Below, piece after piece: positions 33,391-42,119 of a stretch of DNA of 64,000 bases. Numbering within the stretch: the first letter of the stretch is position 1; each line of letters begins with the position of its first letter. This DNA comes from Planotetraspora thailandica (GTDB lineage Bacteria > Actinomycetota > Actinomycetes > Streptosporangiales > Streptosporangiaceae). The translations under genes were made by a program, and so were the position numbers. A model generated the notes under the pieces. That model worked only from the letters and a program-made list of their open reading frames with translations, ran no database searches and had not been told where the DNA came from. The stretch is taken from positions 1 through 64,000 of the forward strand of contig NZ_BOOR01000054.1 of NCBI RefSeq assembly GCF_016863335.1, written 5' to 3'.

Positions 33391-36377
33391 TCTTCCGCGG
33401 ACTGTGGCGCCGCCGCTGGTTGTCGCTGATCGTGCTCGTCGTCGCGATCCTCCCCGTGGTCGCCGGGTCGCTCGGCCCGATGTACACCGATGCGGCCCGC
33501 ACCACGCTCATGCGTGAGACGCTCGACCACGCGCTCCTCGATCACCGCGGCTGGCGCGTCACCTCCGTGACGGACTCCGCGGGCAGGCTGGTGGAGCACG
33601 TCAAGGCGCCCTTCCTGCTTCCGCCCATCGAGGGGGCGGAACTGCTCAGCCCCAACGACAGGGCCACCAGGACCTACCCTCTGATGTGGGTCGACGGCCA
33701 GTGCGACCACGTGACGCTGGTCGAGGGCCGGTGCCCGGAGGCGGCCGACGAGATCATGGTCACCGGGGCCTCGGGCTTCAAGGTCGGCGGCACGGTCAAG
33801 CTGGCCCTGGTGCGCGAGCCCGACTCCGACGAGCCGCGTCTCACCCCTCTACACGTGGTCGGCGTCTACGAGACCGACGCGGCCGACCCCCTCTGGTACG
33901 GGCGGAGTCTGTTCCCGCAGACGGCCGGGGTCACCGAGGGCAACGGCGACCCCCTCCTCACCGTGCCGGACACCCAGCTGAAGCGCGCAACCGCGACGGG
34001 CGGCGTCATCGGCGTTCCCGGTGAGTCGTGGGTCAGCAGCGCCATCGTCTACATCGACCCGCAGAAGATCACCGGCGACGACCTCGCGCTGCTGGAGTCC
34101 ATCCAGGCCGAACTGCGCGGCCTCGGGCGGAGCGGACAGACCACCACCGTTTTCAGCTACATGGACGACATGCTGGCAGCCGTCCACCGGCACCTCGACT
34201 CTCTGTCGGTGCCGACGACCCTGGTGACGCTCCAGCTCGTGGCCCTGGGCTGGCTCCTGATGTTCCTCACCGTCCGCGACCTCGTCGCCGCCCGTGCGCA
34301 GGAGATCGCACTGGCCAGGCTGCGCGGCCTGCCCACCCTGCGGATCTGGGCGTTCGGCCTGTCCGAGCCCGCCTTCCTCCTCCTCGCGGCGCTGCCTCTC
34401 GGGCTCGCCGCGAGCTTCGCGGTGGTCCAGCGGATGAGCGAGACGCTCCTCAGTAAGGATCTGGAGGTCACCGTCGACGGCTTCACCGTCCTGTGCGGCG
34501 TGGCCGCCGTCTTCGGCGGCCTGCTGGCCACGGCGCTGGCGGCCAGGCAGACGGTGACGCAGCCCGTCGTCGAGCAGTGGCGGCGCACGCCCCGTTCGCA
34601 CCGCCGGGGCTGGGTCGTCGACGGGGTGGTGCTCGCGATCACCGCCGTGGGGCTTGCGGAGCTGGTCGCGGGAGGAGCCATCACCGATACGACGGGCCAG
34701 CGCGCGAGCGCCCTCGTCGCGCCGGGCCTGCTCGCGGTGGCGCTCGCCATGATCGCCAGACGGATCCTGCCGCTCGCCTGCCGCGCCCTGTTCCGGCTCA
34801 CCCGGACCCGCGGGAACATCGGCGCCTTCCTCGCCATGCGCCAGATCTCGCGCGGCTCGGCCACGGCGAGCTCGGTGGTCGTGCTCGCCGCGGGTCTAGG
34901 GCTCGCGGTCTTCGCGGTCGCAGCGTGGTCGGTGACCTCGCGCAACTACCAGGAGGTCGCGCGCGTCCACAACGGCGCCGAGACCGTCTTCGTCGTTCCC
35001 AGGACCGACACGGCGACGCTCGGGAAGATCTCCGCGGCCATTCCGGGCACGGCCCCGGTCATCGTGACACCCGGTCCTCCCACGACGCTCGCCACCGACC
35101 CCGCCCGCTTCGCCTCGGTCGCGCTCTGGCGGCCGTCGTACGGGAACGACCAGCCACTGAGCCGGCTGGTGGCGAAACTCACCCCCCGTGTGGCGGCACC
35201 CAGGGTGATGCTGTCCGGCGACCGGATCCGCGCCCACATCACCACGTCGCCGTTGCCCGAAGGCTGGAGCGCCAACCTCTACGCCGATTTCCGGGTAGCC
35301 GGCGAGACCAGACCTGCCGCGATCCCGCTCGCCAGGCCGGACGCGCGGACCACGCTGTACGAGTGGGGCCTGCCGCGCGGCTGCCTCACCGCACCGTGCG
35401 AGCTGCGCGGCCTGCGCCTGGAGGTGATGGGGGACACCGGCACGAACTTCGAGGACCGGCCGAGTGGCAGTGCGCTCCTCACGAAACTCGAGACGCGGAG
35501 CGACGGCCGGTGGACCACCGTCGACGCCGGGCTCGACGACCCGAACAGATGGACCTCGACCTCCGCGACCTCGGACGGCGGGCTTCCCCTTTCCTTCGAC
35601 CCGAACTTCAGCGTGAGCAGGCCTGACACCTTCCCCGACCCCATGCCCGGGCTGTCGTCGGGAACGGCGGCGGGCCAGAGGCTGCCCGGCCTGGATGACG
35701 TCTATTTCTCCGCTTACAAGTCCGTCGCCACGACACGGGCCCTTCCCGGCCTGAACGCCCCCGGGGTGGTCGTGGACCTGGAGACGGCCGACCGGGTCGC
35801 CTACGGCTACTCCTCGCGGACCGAGTTCCAGATCTGGGCGGCTCCCGGCCGTGGGGCCGAGGTGCGCGAGGCGCTGCGCAGGGACGGCGTCCCCGTCCTC
35901 GCCACGCGCACGCTGGACGACCTCGTCGCCGCCTACACGAGTCAGGGACCCGGCCTCGCGCTGCTTCTGCTCATCATCTCGGCGGGCGTCGCCGCCCTGC
36001 TCGCGCTCGGCCGGGCCGTACTGGCACTCCACGCGGCGGCGCGGCGGCGTACCTACGAGATGGCGGCCCTTGAGGCGGCGGGCGCCCGCGTGCGGCCGTT
36101 GCGGACGGCGCTGCTGCTGGAGCAGACGATCACGTTGTCGTGGGGAGCGCTGACCGGGATACTCGCGGGCCTGGTCGCGGCATGGGCCGCACTGCCGCGC
36201 GTGCCCGAGTTCGCCGATATCCCTGTGACGCCTCCGCTGGACTACTCGCTCGTGCCCGTGCCCGTCATCGCCGTGGCGTGCGCCGTGCTCGCCCTGAGCA
36301 TGATCGCCGCCGCGGTCACGTCGGAACTGCTGCTGCGCGGCGTCCGCGTCGACCAGCTTCGCGAGGCGCCCGCCTGA
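33387..36377 (+). CDS. FtsX-like ABC permease, about 1,000 residues
   Basis: This membrane protein has 996 residues. A helix near residues 14-36 opens the chain. A long external region of about 200 residues follows, then helices in an FtsX-type arrangement (about 275-300, 320-350, 370-395, 420-470), a second large external part (about 490-850) and a last set of three helices to the C-terminus. It therefore has two FtsX modules in one chain. Families of this kind move lipids, lipoproteins or peptides out of the membrane, or sense envelope stress with the outside domain. The GTG start overlaps the stop of the second ATPase. The substrate is unknown. Confidence 0.88.
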   Translation: MIFRGLWRRRWLSLIVLVVAILPVVAGSLGPMYTDAARTTLMRETLDHALLDHRGWRVTSVTDSAGRLVEHVKAPFLLPPIEGAELLSPNDRATRTYPLMWVDGQCDHVTLVEGRCPEAADEIMVTGASGFKVGGTVKLALVREPDSDEPRLTPLHVVGVYETDAADPLWYGRSLFPQTAGVTEGNGDPLLTVPDTQLKRATATGGVIGVPGESWVSSAIVYIDPQKITGDDLALLESIQAELRGLGRSGQTTTVFSYMDDMLAAVHRHLDSLSVPTTLVTLQLVALGWLLMFLTVRDLVAARAQEIALARLRGLPTLRIWAFGLSEPAFLLLAALPLGLAASFAVVQRMSETLLSKDLEVTVDGFTVLCGVAAVFGGLLATALAARQTVTQPVVEQWRRTPRSHRRGWVVDGVVLAITAVGLAELVAGGAITDTTGQRASALVAPGLLAVALAMIARRILPLACRALFRLTRTRGNIGAFLAMRQISRGSATASSVVVLAAGLGLAVFAVAAWSVTSRNYQEVARVHNGAETVFVVPRTDTATLGKISAAIPGTAPVIVTPGPPTTLATDPARFASVALWRPSYGNDQPLSRLVAKLTPRVAAPRVMLSGDRIRAHITTSPLPEGWSANLYADFRVAGETRPAAIPLARPDARTTLYEWGLPRGCLTAPCELRGLRLEVMGDTGTNFEDRPSGSALLTKLETRSDGRWTTVDAGLDDPNRWTSTSATSDGGLPLSFDPNFSVSRPDTFPDPMPGLSSGTAAGQRLPGLDDVYFSAYKSVATTRALPGLNAPGVVVDLETADRVAYGYSSRTEFQIWAAPGRGAEVREALRRDGVPVLATRTLDDLVAAYTSQGPGLALLLLIISAGVAALLALGRAVLALHAAARRRTYEMAALEAAGARVRPLRTALLLEQTITLSWGALTGILAGLVAAWAALPRVPEFADIPVTPPLDYSLVPVPVIAVACAVLALSMIAAAVTSELLLRGVRVDQLREAPA

Positions 36378-36461
36378 CGCGACCCGCCGCCCGTCGGCTA
36401 CCGCCCCGGCATTGTTGATCATTTCGCGTATATATCTCGTTCGGCTACTCTGAATCGCTTT

Positions 36462-36620
36462 GTGCAGCGGCCCGGTTCCGATGATCCAGCGCTGCGAACT
36501 GAGACGCTAGAAGCGTTCGCCGGCGAAATGGGTGCCCGCCTAAGGGCTTTCATTGAAAGCCAACTACGGGGACTGGAATCAACACCATCAGAACCCAGCA
36601 GGCGGCCGCGATATAGCGGG
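36462..36620 (+). pseudogene. Possible 5' gene fragment with its promoter
   Basis: A GTG at 36462 follows TACTCT (36446-36451) by 10 bp, as in a near-leaderless promoter. The frame reads TETLEAFAGEMGARLRAFIE, a plausible helical start, then loses sense around 36620 where the DUF6289 remnant and its terminator begin. No stop is met because the frame runs on by chance into antisense of tenA. Base composition is lower in GC than in the neighbours. It may be the 5' end of a gene cut by rearrangement, and no family is recognised. Confidence 0.25.
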
Positions 36621-36645
36621 AGCGGCCCTATTTACTCGACCAAAA

Positions 36646-36677
36646 CCGGCGGGGCCGCTGGTGCGCGACCCCGCCGG
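36646..36677 (-). terminator. Intrinsic terminator of the DUF6289 remnant
   Basis: Nine-base arms CCGGCGGGG (36646-36654) and CCCCGCCGG (36669-36677) with a 14-base loop are followed on the reverse strand by GGTTTTG. It lies 15 bp after the stop of the truncated DUF6289 copy and also serves the intact copy upstream. Confidence 0.7.
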
Positions 36678-36691
36678 ACGAACGCCTTCGC

Positions 36692-36751
36692 TCAGCCGCA
36701 GCGGCTCGCGTTGAAGGTGAGGGTCGTGGCGACGAGCACGCGACGGATCAT
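36692..36751 (-). pseudogene. Internally deleted copy of the DUF6289 gene
   Basis: An ATG at 36751 with AGGAAGG upstream begins MIRRVLVATTL, nearly the same as the intact gene at 37065 (MIRRALVATAL). The leader before the ATG is also alike. After 11 codons the frame jumps to TFNASRCG and stops, so the signal peptide end and the whole mature core are missing. It is the remains of a tandem duplicate that lost its middle. Confidence 0.65.
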
Positions 36752-36828
36752 GAGCCGCCCTTCCTGGTCACGGGAAAATGGGCTGGAACCCGGCAGGGTC
36801 AGCGGAAACGCCCCCTACAGGCGTTCGA

Positions 36829-37065
36829 TCACTCGCAGGGGGTTTCAACGTAGTCCTGGTGGACGGTTTTCACGCCCCAGCTGTACGCGCTGCCGTCGCA
36901 CGTCGCCCCGAATACCCCGACCACTTGGGTGTAGGAGCTGTCGGAGTAGTACGTGCTCTTGCAGGCGTAGCCGAGGGGGCAGGCCCTGGCTTGGGCGGGA
37001 CCGACAGGGAGGGCGACGAGGGCGGTTGCGGCCAGGGCCGTGGCGACGAGGGCTCGACGGATCAT
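36829..37065 (-). CDS. Small secreted DUF6289-family protein
   Basis: The protein has 78 residues and a Sec signal peptide (MIRRALVATALAATALVAL, cleaved near ...AQA, about residue 26). The mature part of about 50 residues has four cysteines (ACPLGYAC, GATC, TPCE) that can form two disulfides, and many aromatic residues in YYSDSSYTQ. This matches the DUF6289 family of small secreted actinobacterial proteins of unknown role. ATG 37065 has AGGAAGG upstream; a longer frame from 37155 lacks one. A decayed copy lies directly downstream, showing that the gene was once duplicated. Confidence 0.85.
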   Translation of the reverse strand: MIRRALVATALAATALVALPVGPAQARACPLGYACKSTYYSDSSYTQVVGVFGATCDGSAYSWGVKTVHQDYVETPCE

Positions 37066-37340
37066 GCAAGGTCCTTCCTGAGCACGGAACGGCGTGGTTC
37101 CGCCACCCGTCGGGCGGCGGCCCAACCCATGATCGAAATGATCCGTCACGTTCACATGAAACGCAATACTTACTCATATTCATGCGATCTGTAGAACGCC
37201 AAGTGCATTCGCCTGCTCGCCGAAATATGCACCCGCCAAGCGCCCATCGTCCACACCAAAGCGCTTGCCTGTCGTCACGCTCGGCACTATGGCCTTCCGC
37301 CTTTATCGCGTGGACGATTCCGGCCCGCTCCTTTCGGGTG

Positions 37341-38036
37341 TCAGATCGGCCACGACTCCTGTTGCCAGGCGGCGTTCCAGAACATCCATTCGTAGCGGGA
37401 CGTGGTGATGAAGTGCTCCCGGGCTCGGGAGCGTTGAGCGTCGGTTGCTTCGTCCCCGGCGCGGTCGGCCAGGGCCACCACCCGGCGGACCACGCTCTGG
37501 AACGCCTCGTCCCCGTAGGTGGCGATCCAGCGGCGGTAGAGCGGGTCGGGCGAGGAGCGTTCGAGCAGGGCCTCGCCGACACGGGCGTAAATCCAGTAGC
37601 AGGGAAGCACGGCCGCGAGGCCGTCCAGGAACGAGCCGCCGTACACCGTCGCCAGCAGGTAACTGCTGTACGCCCGGGTGGTCGGCCCCACGGGCAGCGT
37701 CGCGGCCTGCTCGGCGGAGCCGCCGAGATCGGCCATGAATGCGCCGTGCATCTGCTGCTCTGCGGCGATCGCTCCCACGGCGTCGCCGGCGAAGGCTCGT
37801 ACGTCGCCCTCGGCCGGCGCTTTGGCCGCGCATATCGCCAGGGCTCGCGCGTAGTCGCGCAGGTAGTGCGAGTCCTGCACCACGAAGTGCCGGAAGGCGT
37901 CGCGCGGCAAGGCGCCGTCGACCAGGCCGGTGATGAACGGATGGGCGAGGATCGCCTGGTAGATCGGGCCGATGGCGTCCCACAGCTCTTCGCTGAACGG
38001 CTGCCGGTTCGCGTGCGGAAAGGTCGGCTCGGACAT
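37341..38036 (-). CDS. tenA: Thiaminase II / aminopyrimidine aminohydrolase
   Basis: TenA hydrolyses damaged thiamine or its aminomethyl-pyrimidine part so the pyrimidine can be reused. The protein has 231 residues, the usual length, and is all-helical. It has HPFITGLVDG near 33-42, the acidic site region VVQDSHYLRDYAR near 52-64, and the active-site Cys in VLPCYWIYARVG near 145. It sits directly behind a TPP riboswitch, so expression should rise when thiamine pyrophosphate is low. No other salvage gene adjoins it. Confidence 0.96.
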   Translation of the reverse strand: MSEPTFPHANRQPFSEELWDAIGPIYQAILAHPFITGLVDGALPRDAFRHFVVQDSHYLRDYARALAICAAKAPAEGDVRAFAGDAVGAIAAEQQMHGAFMADLGGSAEQAATLPVGPTTRAYSSYLLATVYGGSFLDGLAAVLPCYWIYARVGEALLERSSPDPLYRRWIATYGDEAFQSVVRRVVALADRAGDEATDAQRSRAREHFITTSRYEWMFWNAAWQQESWPI

Positions 38037-38051
38037 CGTTTCAGACCAACT

Positions 38052-38136
38052 CCCTACGCCGGTATGACCCGGTCAGGTTCGAGCGGTCTGCGGCCGCGCC
38101 AGCCACACTCTCAGCCCGGTGCGCCGGACTCCCGCG
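38052..38136 (-). promoter_or_regulatory. TPP riboswitch upstream of tenA
   Basis: The reverse strand shows the TPP aptamer in order: GGGAGTCCGGCGCACCGG, CTGAGAGTG, GACCGCTCGAACCTG, CGGGTCATACCGGCGTAGGG. It differs from the thiC copy by GTCATACC instead of GTAATGCC. The 3' end includes a GGGAG, and the ATG of tenA lies about 14 bp downstream. Confidence 0.93.
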
Positions 38137-38174
38137 GTGTCGTGGTCGAGGCTAACGTACGGAACCCAGGTCGG

Positions 38175-38969
38175 TCAGACCCGGCAGAGGATCTCGCCGT
38201 GCAGGAGGGACAGCCAGCCGTCGTCCGCCGCGGCCCACTCGAGCCACCCTTCGGAAATGCGCCTGAGGTCGTCGTCCGTGGCCGCGCCCATGGCGAGCGC
38301 CTGCCGGGCCATGGCCGAGTGCAGGATGCGGTCCGCCCACATCCCGCCCCACCATGCCCGATCTTCGGGAGTGGCGAAGCACCAGGTCGAGGAGCTGGGG
38401 GTCGCGGCGGCGAAGCCCGCGGCGTGGGCCCACGACAGCAGCCGCCGCCCCGCGTCCGGCTCGCCGCCGTTGCTTCGCGCGACCCGCTGGTACAGAGCCA
38501 TCCACGCGTCCAGCGCGGGCAACCGCGGATACCAGGCGAAGGCCGAGTAGTCGCTGTCACGTGCCGCCACGATGCCGCCGGGCTTGGTCACCCGGCGCAT
38601 CTCGCGCAGCGCCCGCACCGGGTCGCCGACGTGCTGCAGCACCTGGTGGGCGTGGGCCACACCGAAGGTGGCATCGGCGAACTCGAGCGCGTGTACGTCC
38701 GCGACGGCGAAATCGACGTTGCGCGCGCCCCTGCCCGTCACCCCGGCCCGAGCCAGTTCCAGCGCCTCAGTGGTCACTTCGGACGCCGTCACGTGCCCCA
38801 CCCTGGCCGCCAGGTCGGCGGTGATGGTGCCGGGTCCACTGCCCACGTCCAGAACCTTCATGTCCGGCTTGAGGTGCGGCAGCAGGTACGCGGCCGAGTT
38901 CTCGGCCGTCCGCCACCTGTGTGATCGCAGCACCGGCTCGTCGTGGCCGTGGGTGTAGACGGCATCCAT
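38175..38969 (-). CDS. SAM-dependent methyltransferase, UbiE-like
   Basis: This protein of 264 residues has a class I methyltransferase core. SAM motif I is VLDVGSGPGTIT near 40-51, followed by an acidic residue after beta-2 (SEVTTEALELA), motif II VAHAHQVLQHV near 105-115, and VTKPGGIVAARDSD near 128-141. The C-terminal helices (150-264) form the substrate lid and are Trp-rich. It resembles UbiE/Coq5 and small-molecule methyltransferases; the substrate is unknown. ATG 38969 has AGGAG before it. Its promoter region carries three copies of TATGGT, two as TATGGTGAGA exactly 22 bp apart, which suggests regulator binding. Confidence 0.88.
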   Translation of the reverse strand: MDAVYTHGHDEPVLRSHRWRTAENSAAYLLPHLKPDMKVLDVGSGPGTITADLAARVGHVTASEVTTEALELARAGVTGRGARNVDFAVADVHALEFADATFGVAHAHQVLQHVGDPVRALREMRRVTKPGGIVAARDSDYSAFAWYPRLPALDAWMALYQRVARSNGGEPDAGRRLLSWAHAAGFAAATPSSSTWCFATPEDRAWWGGMWADRILHSAMARQALAMGAATDDDLRRISEGWLEWAAADDGWLSLLHGEILCRV

Positions 38970-39001
38970 CGAAACTCCTTCGTCTCTCCTCCGACTTGGC
39001 A

Positions 39002-39045
39002 ACCATACCTATATCTCACCATAAGAGAGAGATGGTCTCACCATA
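39002..39045 (-). promoter_or_regulatory. Direct repeats in the methyltransferase promoter
   Basis: On the reverse strand TATGGTGAGA occurs at 39045-39036 and 39023-39014, 22 bp apart (two helix turns). A third, shorter TATGGT lies at 39007-39002. ATGGT-CTC-ACCAT also forms a small palindrome. The sites lie 33-76 bp before the start, where an activator or repressor would bind. Confidence 0.45.
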
Positions 39046-39050
39046 TGGAA

Positions 39051-39083
39051 CAGCGGCCGGTCGTTGAAGACGGCCGGCCGCTG
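39051..39083 (-). terminator. Hairpin after the SDR gene
   Basis: Arms CAGCGGCCGG (39051-39060) and CCGGCCGCTG (39074-39083) enclose 13 bases with an inner CGT/ACG pairing. The hairpin lies 14 bp past the reverse-strand stop at 39098 and just before the methyltransferase promoter. Confidence 0.6.
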
Positions 39084-39097
39084 AAGGACGGCGCGGG

Positions 39098-39844
39098 TCA
39101 GATGGCCCAGCGGCCGCCGTCGACGTGGACGGTCGTTCCATGGATGTAGCTCGACTTCGGCGAGGCGAGGAACGTGATGGCTTCCACGATCTCCTCCGGC
39201 CGCGCGGGACGCCCGGCGGGGAAGGTCTTCGCGAGGGCATCCAGGTTCTCGCCCATGGGAGCGGTGCCCTCGGTGCGCGTCGGCCCGGGGCTCACCGCGT
39301 TCACCCGCACTCCACGCGGGCCGAACTCCGCCGCCCACGACTTCGTCAGCAGCACGACCGCGGCCTTGCTCGATCCGTACAGGCTGTAGCCGGCGTGGCC
39401 GTACTCCGCGACCATCGTGCTGACGTTGATGATCGAGCCGTGGCCGCGCTCGGCCATGGCCGGAGCGAGCTCGGCCACCAGGAAGTAAGGAGCCTTGACG
39501 TTCACCCCGTAGACCGCGTCGAAGTCCTTCTCGGTCATTTCAGTCGTGGGCGCGAACGGGTAGATCCCGGCGTTGTTCACCAGCACGTCCACCTTGCCGA
39601 CAAGGGCGGTCGCGCTTCTGGCGAGCGAACGCGCGGACGCCTCGTCATGCAGGTCCGCCGCCACGAAGTGGGCCTCGCCACCCAGCGTGCGGATCTCCTC
39701 GACCGCCTGCTTGCCCTGCTGCTCGTCGCGGCCTGAGAGGACCACGGCGGCACCGAGCCGGGCCAGTGCCTGAGCCGTTACCCGTCCGATGCCCTTGGTG
39801 GCCCCGGTCACCAGTGCTCCGGTTCCCGACAGCTCTCCGGTCAT
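39098..39844 (-). CDS. Classical short-chain dehydrogenase/reductase
   Basis: The protein has 248 residues with the full classical SDR set: cofactor loop TGATKGIG near 13-20, NNAG near 90-93, catalytic Ser in NVSTM near 140, catalytic Tyr and Lys in YSLYGSSKAA near 153-162, and PGPTRTEG after it. Most such enzymes use NAD(P)H to reduce ketones or oxidise alcohols; the substrate is unknown. ATG 39844 is chosen because AGGGG lies 8 bp before it; a GTG at 39853 would add three residues. Its control region contains an 8-bp hairpin or operator at 39882-39899, and a LysR gene lies upstream on the same strand. Confidence 0.93.
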   Translation of the reverse strand: MTGELSGTGALVTGATKGIGRVTAQALARLGAAVVLSGRDEQQGKQAVEEIRTLGGEAHFVAADLHDEASARSLARSATALVGKVDVLVNNAGIYPFAPTTEMTEKDFDAVYGVNVKAPYFLVAELAPAMAERGHGSIINVSTMVAEYGHAGYSLYGSSKAAVVLLTKSWAAEFGPRGVRVNAVSPGPTRTEGTAPMGENLDALAKTFPAGRPARPEEIVEAITFLASPKSSYIHGTTVHVDGGRWAI

Positions 39845-39881
39845 TGCTTTCACCCCTGATCGATCGTTTGATTCGTGTACC

Positions 39882-39899
39882 AGCCGGTCGAGACCGGCT
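39882..39899. promoter_or_regulatory. Palindrome upstream of the SDR gene
   Basis: AGCCGGTC-GA-GACCGGCT is a perfect 18-bp palindrome, 37 bp before the SDR start. It may be an operator or the terminator of the LysR transcript, whose stop is about 100 bp away. Confidence 0.4.
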
Positions 39900-39997
39900 C
39901 CAAGGGGTTCAAGGCGAGGGCTCTCAGGGACCTTCCAGAATGTTCATAGCGGCGGCTTATGATCGCCATCAGGCCGGCCTTGAGCGGTTTTCCCAGA

Positions 39998-40900
39998 TCA
40001 GAGCCTTAGGAGATGTTCGTCGAAGCCGACGATGAAGTTGGCCAGGTCGCGGCGGTGTGACTCGGCGGACCAGACCGCCCAGGTGCGCCGCACGATCGGA
40101 TGGCCCGCCAAGGCCGACCAGGTGATGGTGTCGGGGAGCGGCTGTGACCAGTTCGGCGGTGCCAGCGCGAACGCCTTGCCGGTGTTCACCGCGGCGAGCT
40201 TGACCTCCGCGATGAGGACTTGGTCGTCTGGTGCGGCGGGGCCGAGGCTGAGCCCGTGGCTGCGCAGGATCGCGGTGATCTCGTCGTACCAGGCGGGGCT
40301 TCCGGAGCGGGGGAAGCCGACCCACTCCAGCCCGCCGAGTGCGTCGAGACGGACGCCGTCCGGGCCGGACAGTTCGGCGGCCTGCTCGGCGGCGAGAAGC
40401 ACGCCGAGGTTCTCTCTGGCCACCAGATGCGCGTCGAACTCCTGTCCGGCGGGGCGCTCGCGGAGCAGGCCCACGTCGAGTTCGCCGGCCTGGAGAGCGG
40501 CCAGTTGCGCGGCCGTGGAGAGGTGACGGGCTTGCACGCGGGTCTCGGGGCATGCCGAGGTGAGTTGCTCCAGGGAGGCCGCAAGCAGATCGGACGGCAG
40601 CTCCAGGGGGATTCCCAGCCGGAGGACCCTGCAGCCGTCGGTCGTATACGCGGCCATCGTGTGAAGCGCCCTGTCGTGCCGCGCCAGGACGGCGCGCGCC
40701 TCGGTCAGCAGCGTCATCCCCGCGTCGGTGAGCCGTACGCCGGTGCTGCTGCGGACCAGCAGTTCGACTCCGAGCTGGCGCTCCAGCGTGCTCATGGTCT
40801 GCGACAGAGCGGGCTGGGTGATATGCAGCCGACGGGCCGCGGCCGACAGGCCGCCCTCTTCGGCCACTGCGACGAATGCGCGTAGTTCCCGCAATTCCAT
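39998..40900 (-). CDS. LysR-family transcriptional regulator
   Basis: This regulator has 300 residues. The N-terminal winged helix is clear (GGLSAAARRLHITQPALSQTM near 17-37), with a substrate-binding domain at about 90-300. It is divergent from the polyamine-type ABC importer that starts at 41025, with a 124-bp gap, and co-directional with an SDR gene 150 bp downstream. Either or both are likely targets. I chose ATG 40900, where the LysR fold starts; an upstream ATG at 40951 would add 17 residues of no family likeness. Confidence 0.92.
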   Translation of the reverse strand: MELRELRAFVAVAEEGGLSAAARRLHITQPALSQTMSTLERQLGVELLVRSSTGVRLTDAGMTLLTEARAVLARHDRALHTMAAYTTDGCRVLRLGIPLELPSDLLAASLEQLTSACPETRVQARHLSTAAQLAALQAGELDVGLLRERPAGQEFDAHLVARENLGVLLAAEQAAELSGPDGVRLDALGGLEWVGFPRSGSPAWYDEITAILRSHGLSLGPAAPDDQVLIAEVKLAAVNTGKAFALAPPNWSQPLPDTITWSALAGHPIVRRTWAVWSAESHRRDLANFIVGFDEHLLRL

Positions 40901-41024
40901 CCATCTATGGCACCACATGCCCGAAATGCCTTCGCGCATGGTCAGCGGCATGCCGGAAAGATCTTGTCTCCGCTGAGTCGCCCTGCGACACTGACGGCCG
41001 TCCTCATTTCAAGGGAGCCCCCCC

Positions 41025-42119
41025 ATGACGCGTCACGTGCCCGTCGTTCTGGCCTCTGCCGGGCTGGCGTTCGCCCTCGCCGCCTGCGGCGGAGCCTCCT
41101 CAACGGGCGAGGCCGCGCCCGCCACGCTCGACGCCAAGGCCGATCTCTCCAAGCAGAGCCTCACGATCTCGATCTGGGACGGCTACAGCCCCAAGGACCT
41201 GCCGCAGACGGTCAAGGCGAAGCTCGGCTTCAACACCACGGTGGCCATCCACGACACCAACGAGACCGTGATGGCGAAGCTGACGGCCGGCGGCGACAGC
41301 GGCATCGACGTGGCTTTCGTGTCGGGGCAGTACGCGCAGGCGCTCAACGCGCAGGGCCTGCTGGAACCGATCCACGCCGACCTGGTCCCGAACCTGACGA
41401 ACCTGTATCCCGAGGCGGCTCAGCTGCCCTACGACAAGGGCAACACGTTCTCGGTTCCCTACACCTGGGGGACCACGGGGCTGTGCTACCGCAGCGATCT
41501 GGTCAAGACGCCGCCGACGAGCTGGAACGACCTGCTCAGCCCGCCTGCCGAGCTGAAGAAGAAGATCACCATGATGACGACCGAGCGGTGGCTGGCGCTG
41601 CCGGCGCTCAAGATGCTCGGCGCCTCGGTCAACACCACCGACCAGGCCACGCTCGACAAGGCCAAGGCGATGCTGCTGAAGGTGAAGCCCGACCTGCTGG
41701 CCTACGACGACACGACGTTCGGTGACCGGCTCAAGTCGGGCGAGGCGGCGATGGTCGAGGCGTGGGACGGGTGGTGCCCGACCGACCAGGAGAACATCAA
41801 GTTCGTGGTGCCGAAGGAGGGCAGCGACCTCTGGGTGGACACGATGGTGATCCTCAAGAGCTCGAAGAACAAGGAGGCGGCGCACGCCTTCGTCAACCAC
41901 GTCCTCGACCCGTCGGTGCACGGCTGGGTGCCCCCGAACATCCTCTACAAGGTCCCCAACAAGACCGCGATGGAGAGCGTCGACCCGGCCCTGCTCAAGG
42001 ACCACCCGGAGCTGGCGCAGACCCCCGCCGATCTGCTCAAGGGTGAGGGTCTGATCGACCTCGGTGAGGCCTCCGTCGCCTACACGCGCCTGGCCACCGA
42101 GGTCGCGGCGGCCCAATGA
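41025..42119 (+). CDS. Polyamine-type ABC importer, substrate-binding lipoprotein
   Basis: This 364-residue protein has a lipoprotein signal ending FALAACGG, with the lipidated Cys at 21. The mature part is a PotD/PotF-like two-lobe binding protein with IWDGYSPKDLP near 52, a central YTWGTTGLCYR region and a later EAWDGWCPTDQE stretch, where aspartates and tryptophans often hold polyamines. It is the first gene of a four-gene importer operon; the permease gene overlaps its end by 4 bp. The substrate could be spermidine, putrescine or another small cation. Confidence 0.9.
   Translation: MTRHVPVVLASAGLAFALAACGGASSTGEAAPATLDAKADLSKQSLTISIWDGYSPKDLPQTVKAKLGFNTTVAIHDTNETVMAKLTAGGDSGIDVAFVSGQYAQALNAQGLLEPIHADLVPNLTNLYPEAAQLPYDKGNTFSVPYTWGTTGLCYRSDLVKTPPTSWNDLLSPPAELKKKITMMTTERWLALPALKMLGASVNTTDQATLDKAKAMLLKVKPDLLAYDDTTFGDRLKSGEAAMVEAWDGWCPTDQENIKFVVPKEGSDLWVDTMVILKSSKNKEAAHAFVNHVLDPSVHGWVPPNILYKVPNKTAMESVDPALLKDHPELAQTPADLLKGEGLIDLGEASVAYTRLATEVAAAQ

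Noticed and set aside
36462-38924. 820-codon forward frame over tenA and the methyltransferase
   Set aside because: Most of it is antisense to two well-supported reverse genes and a riboswitch; long open frames arise by chance in GC-rich DNA. Only its first 50 codons were kept as a possible fragment.
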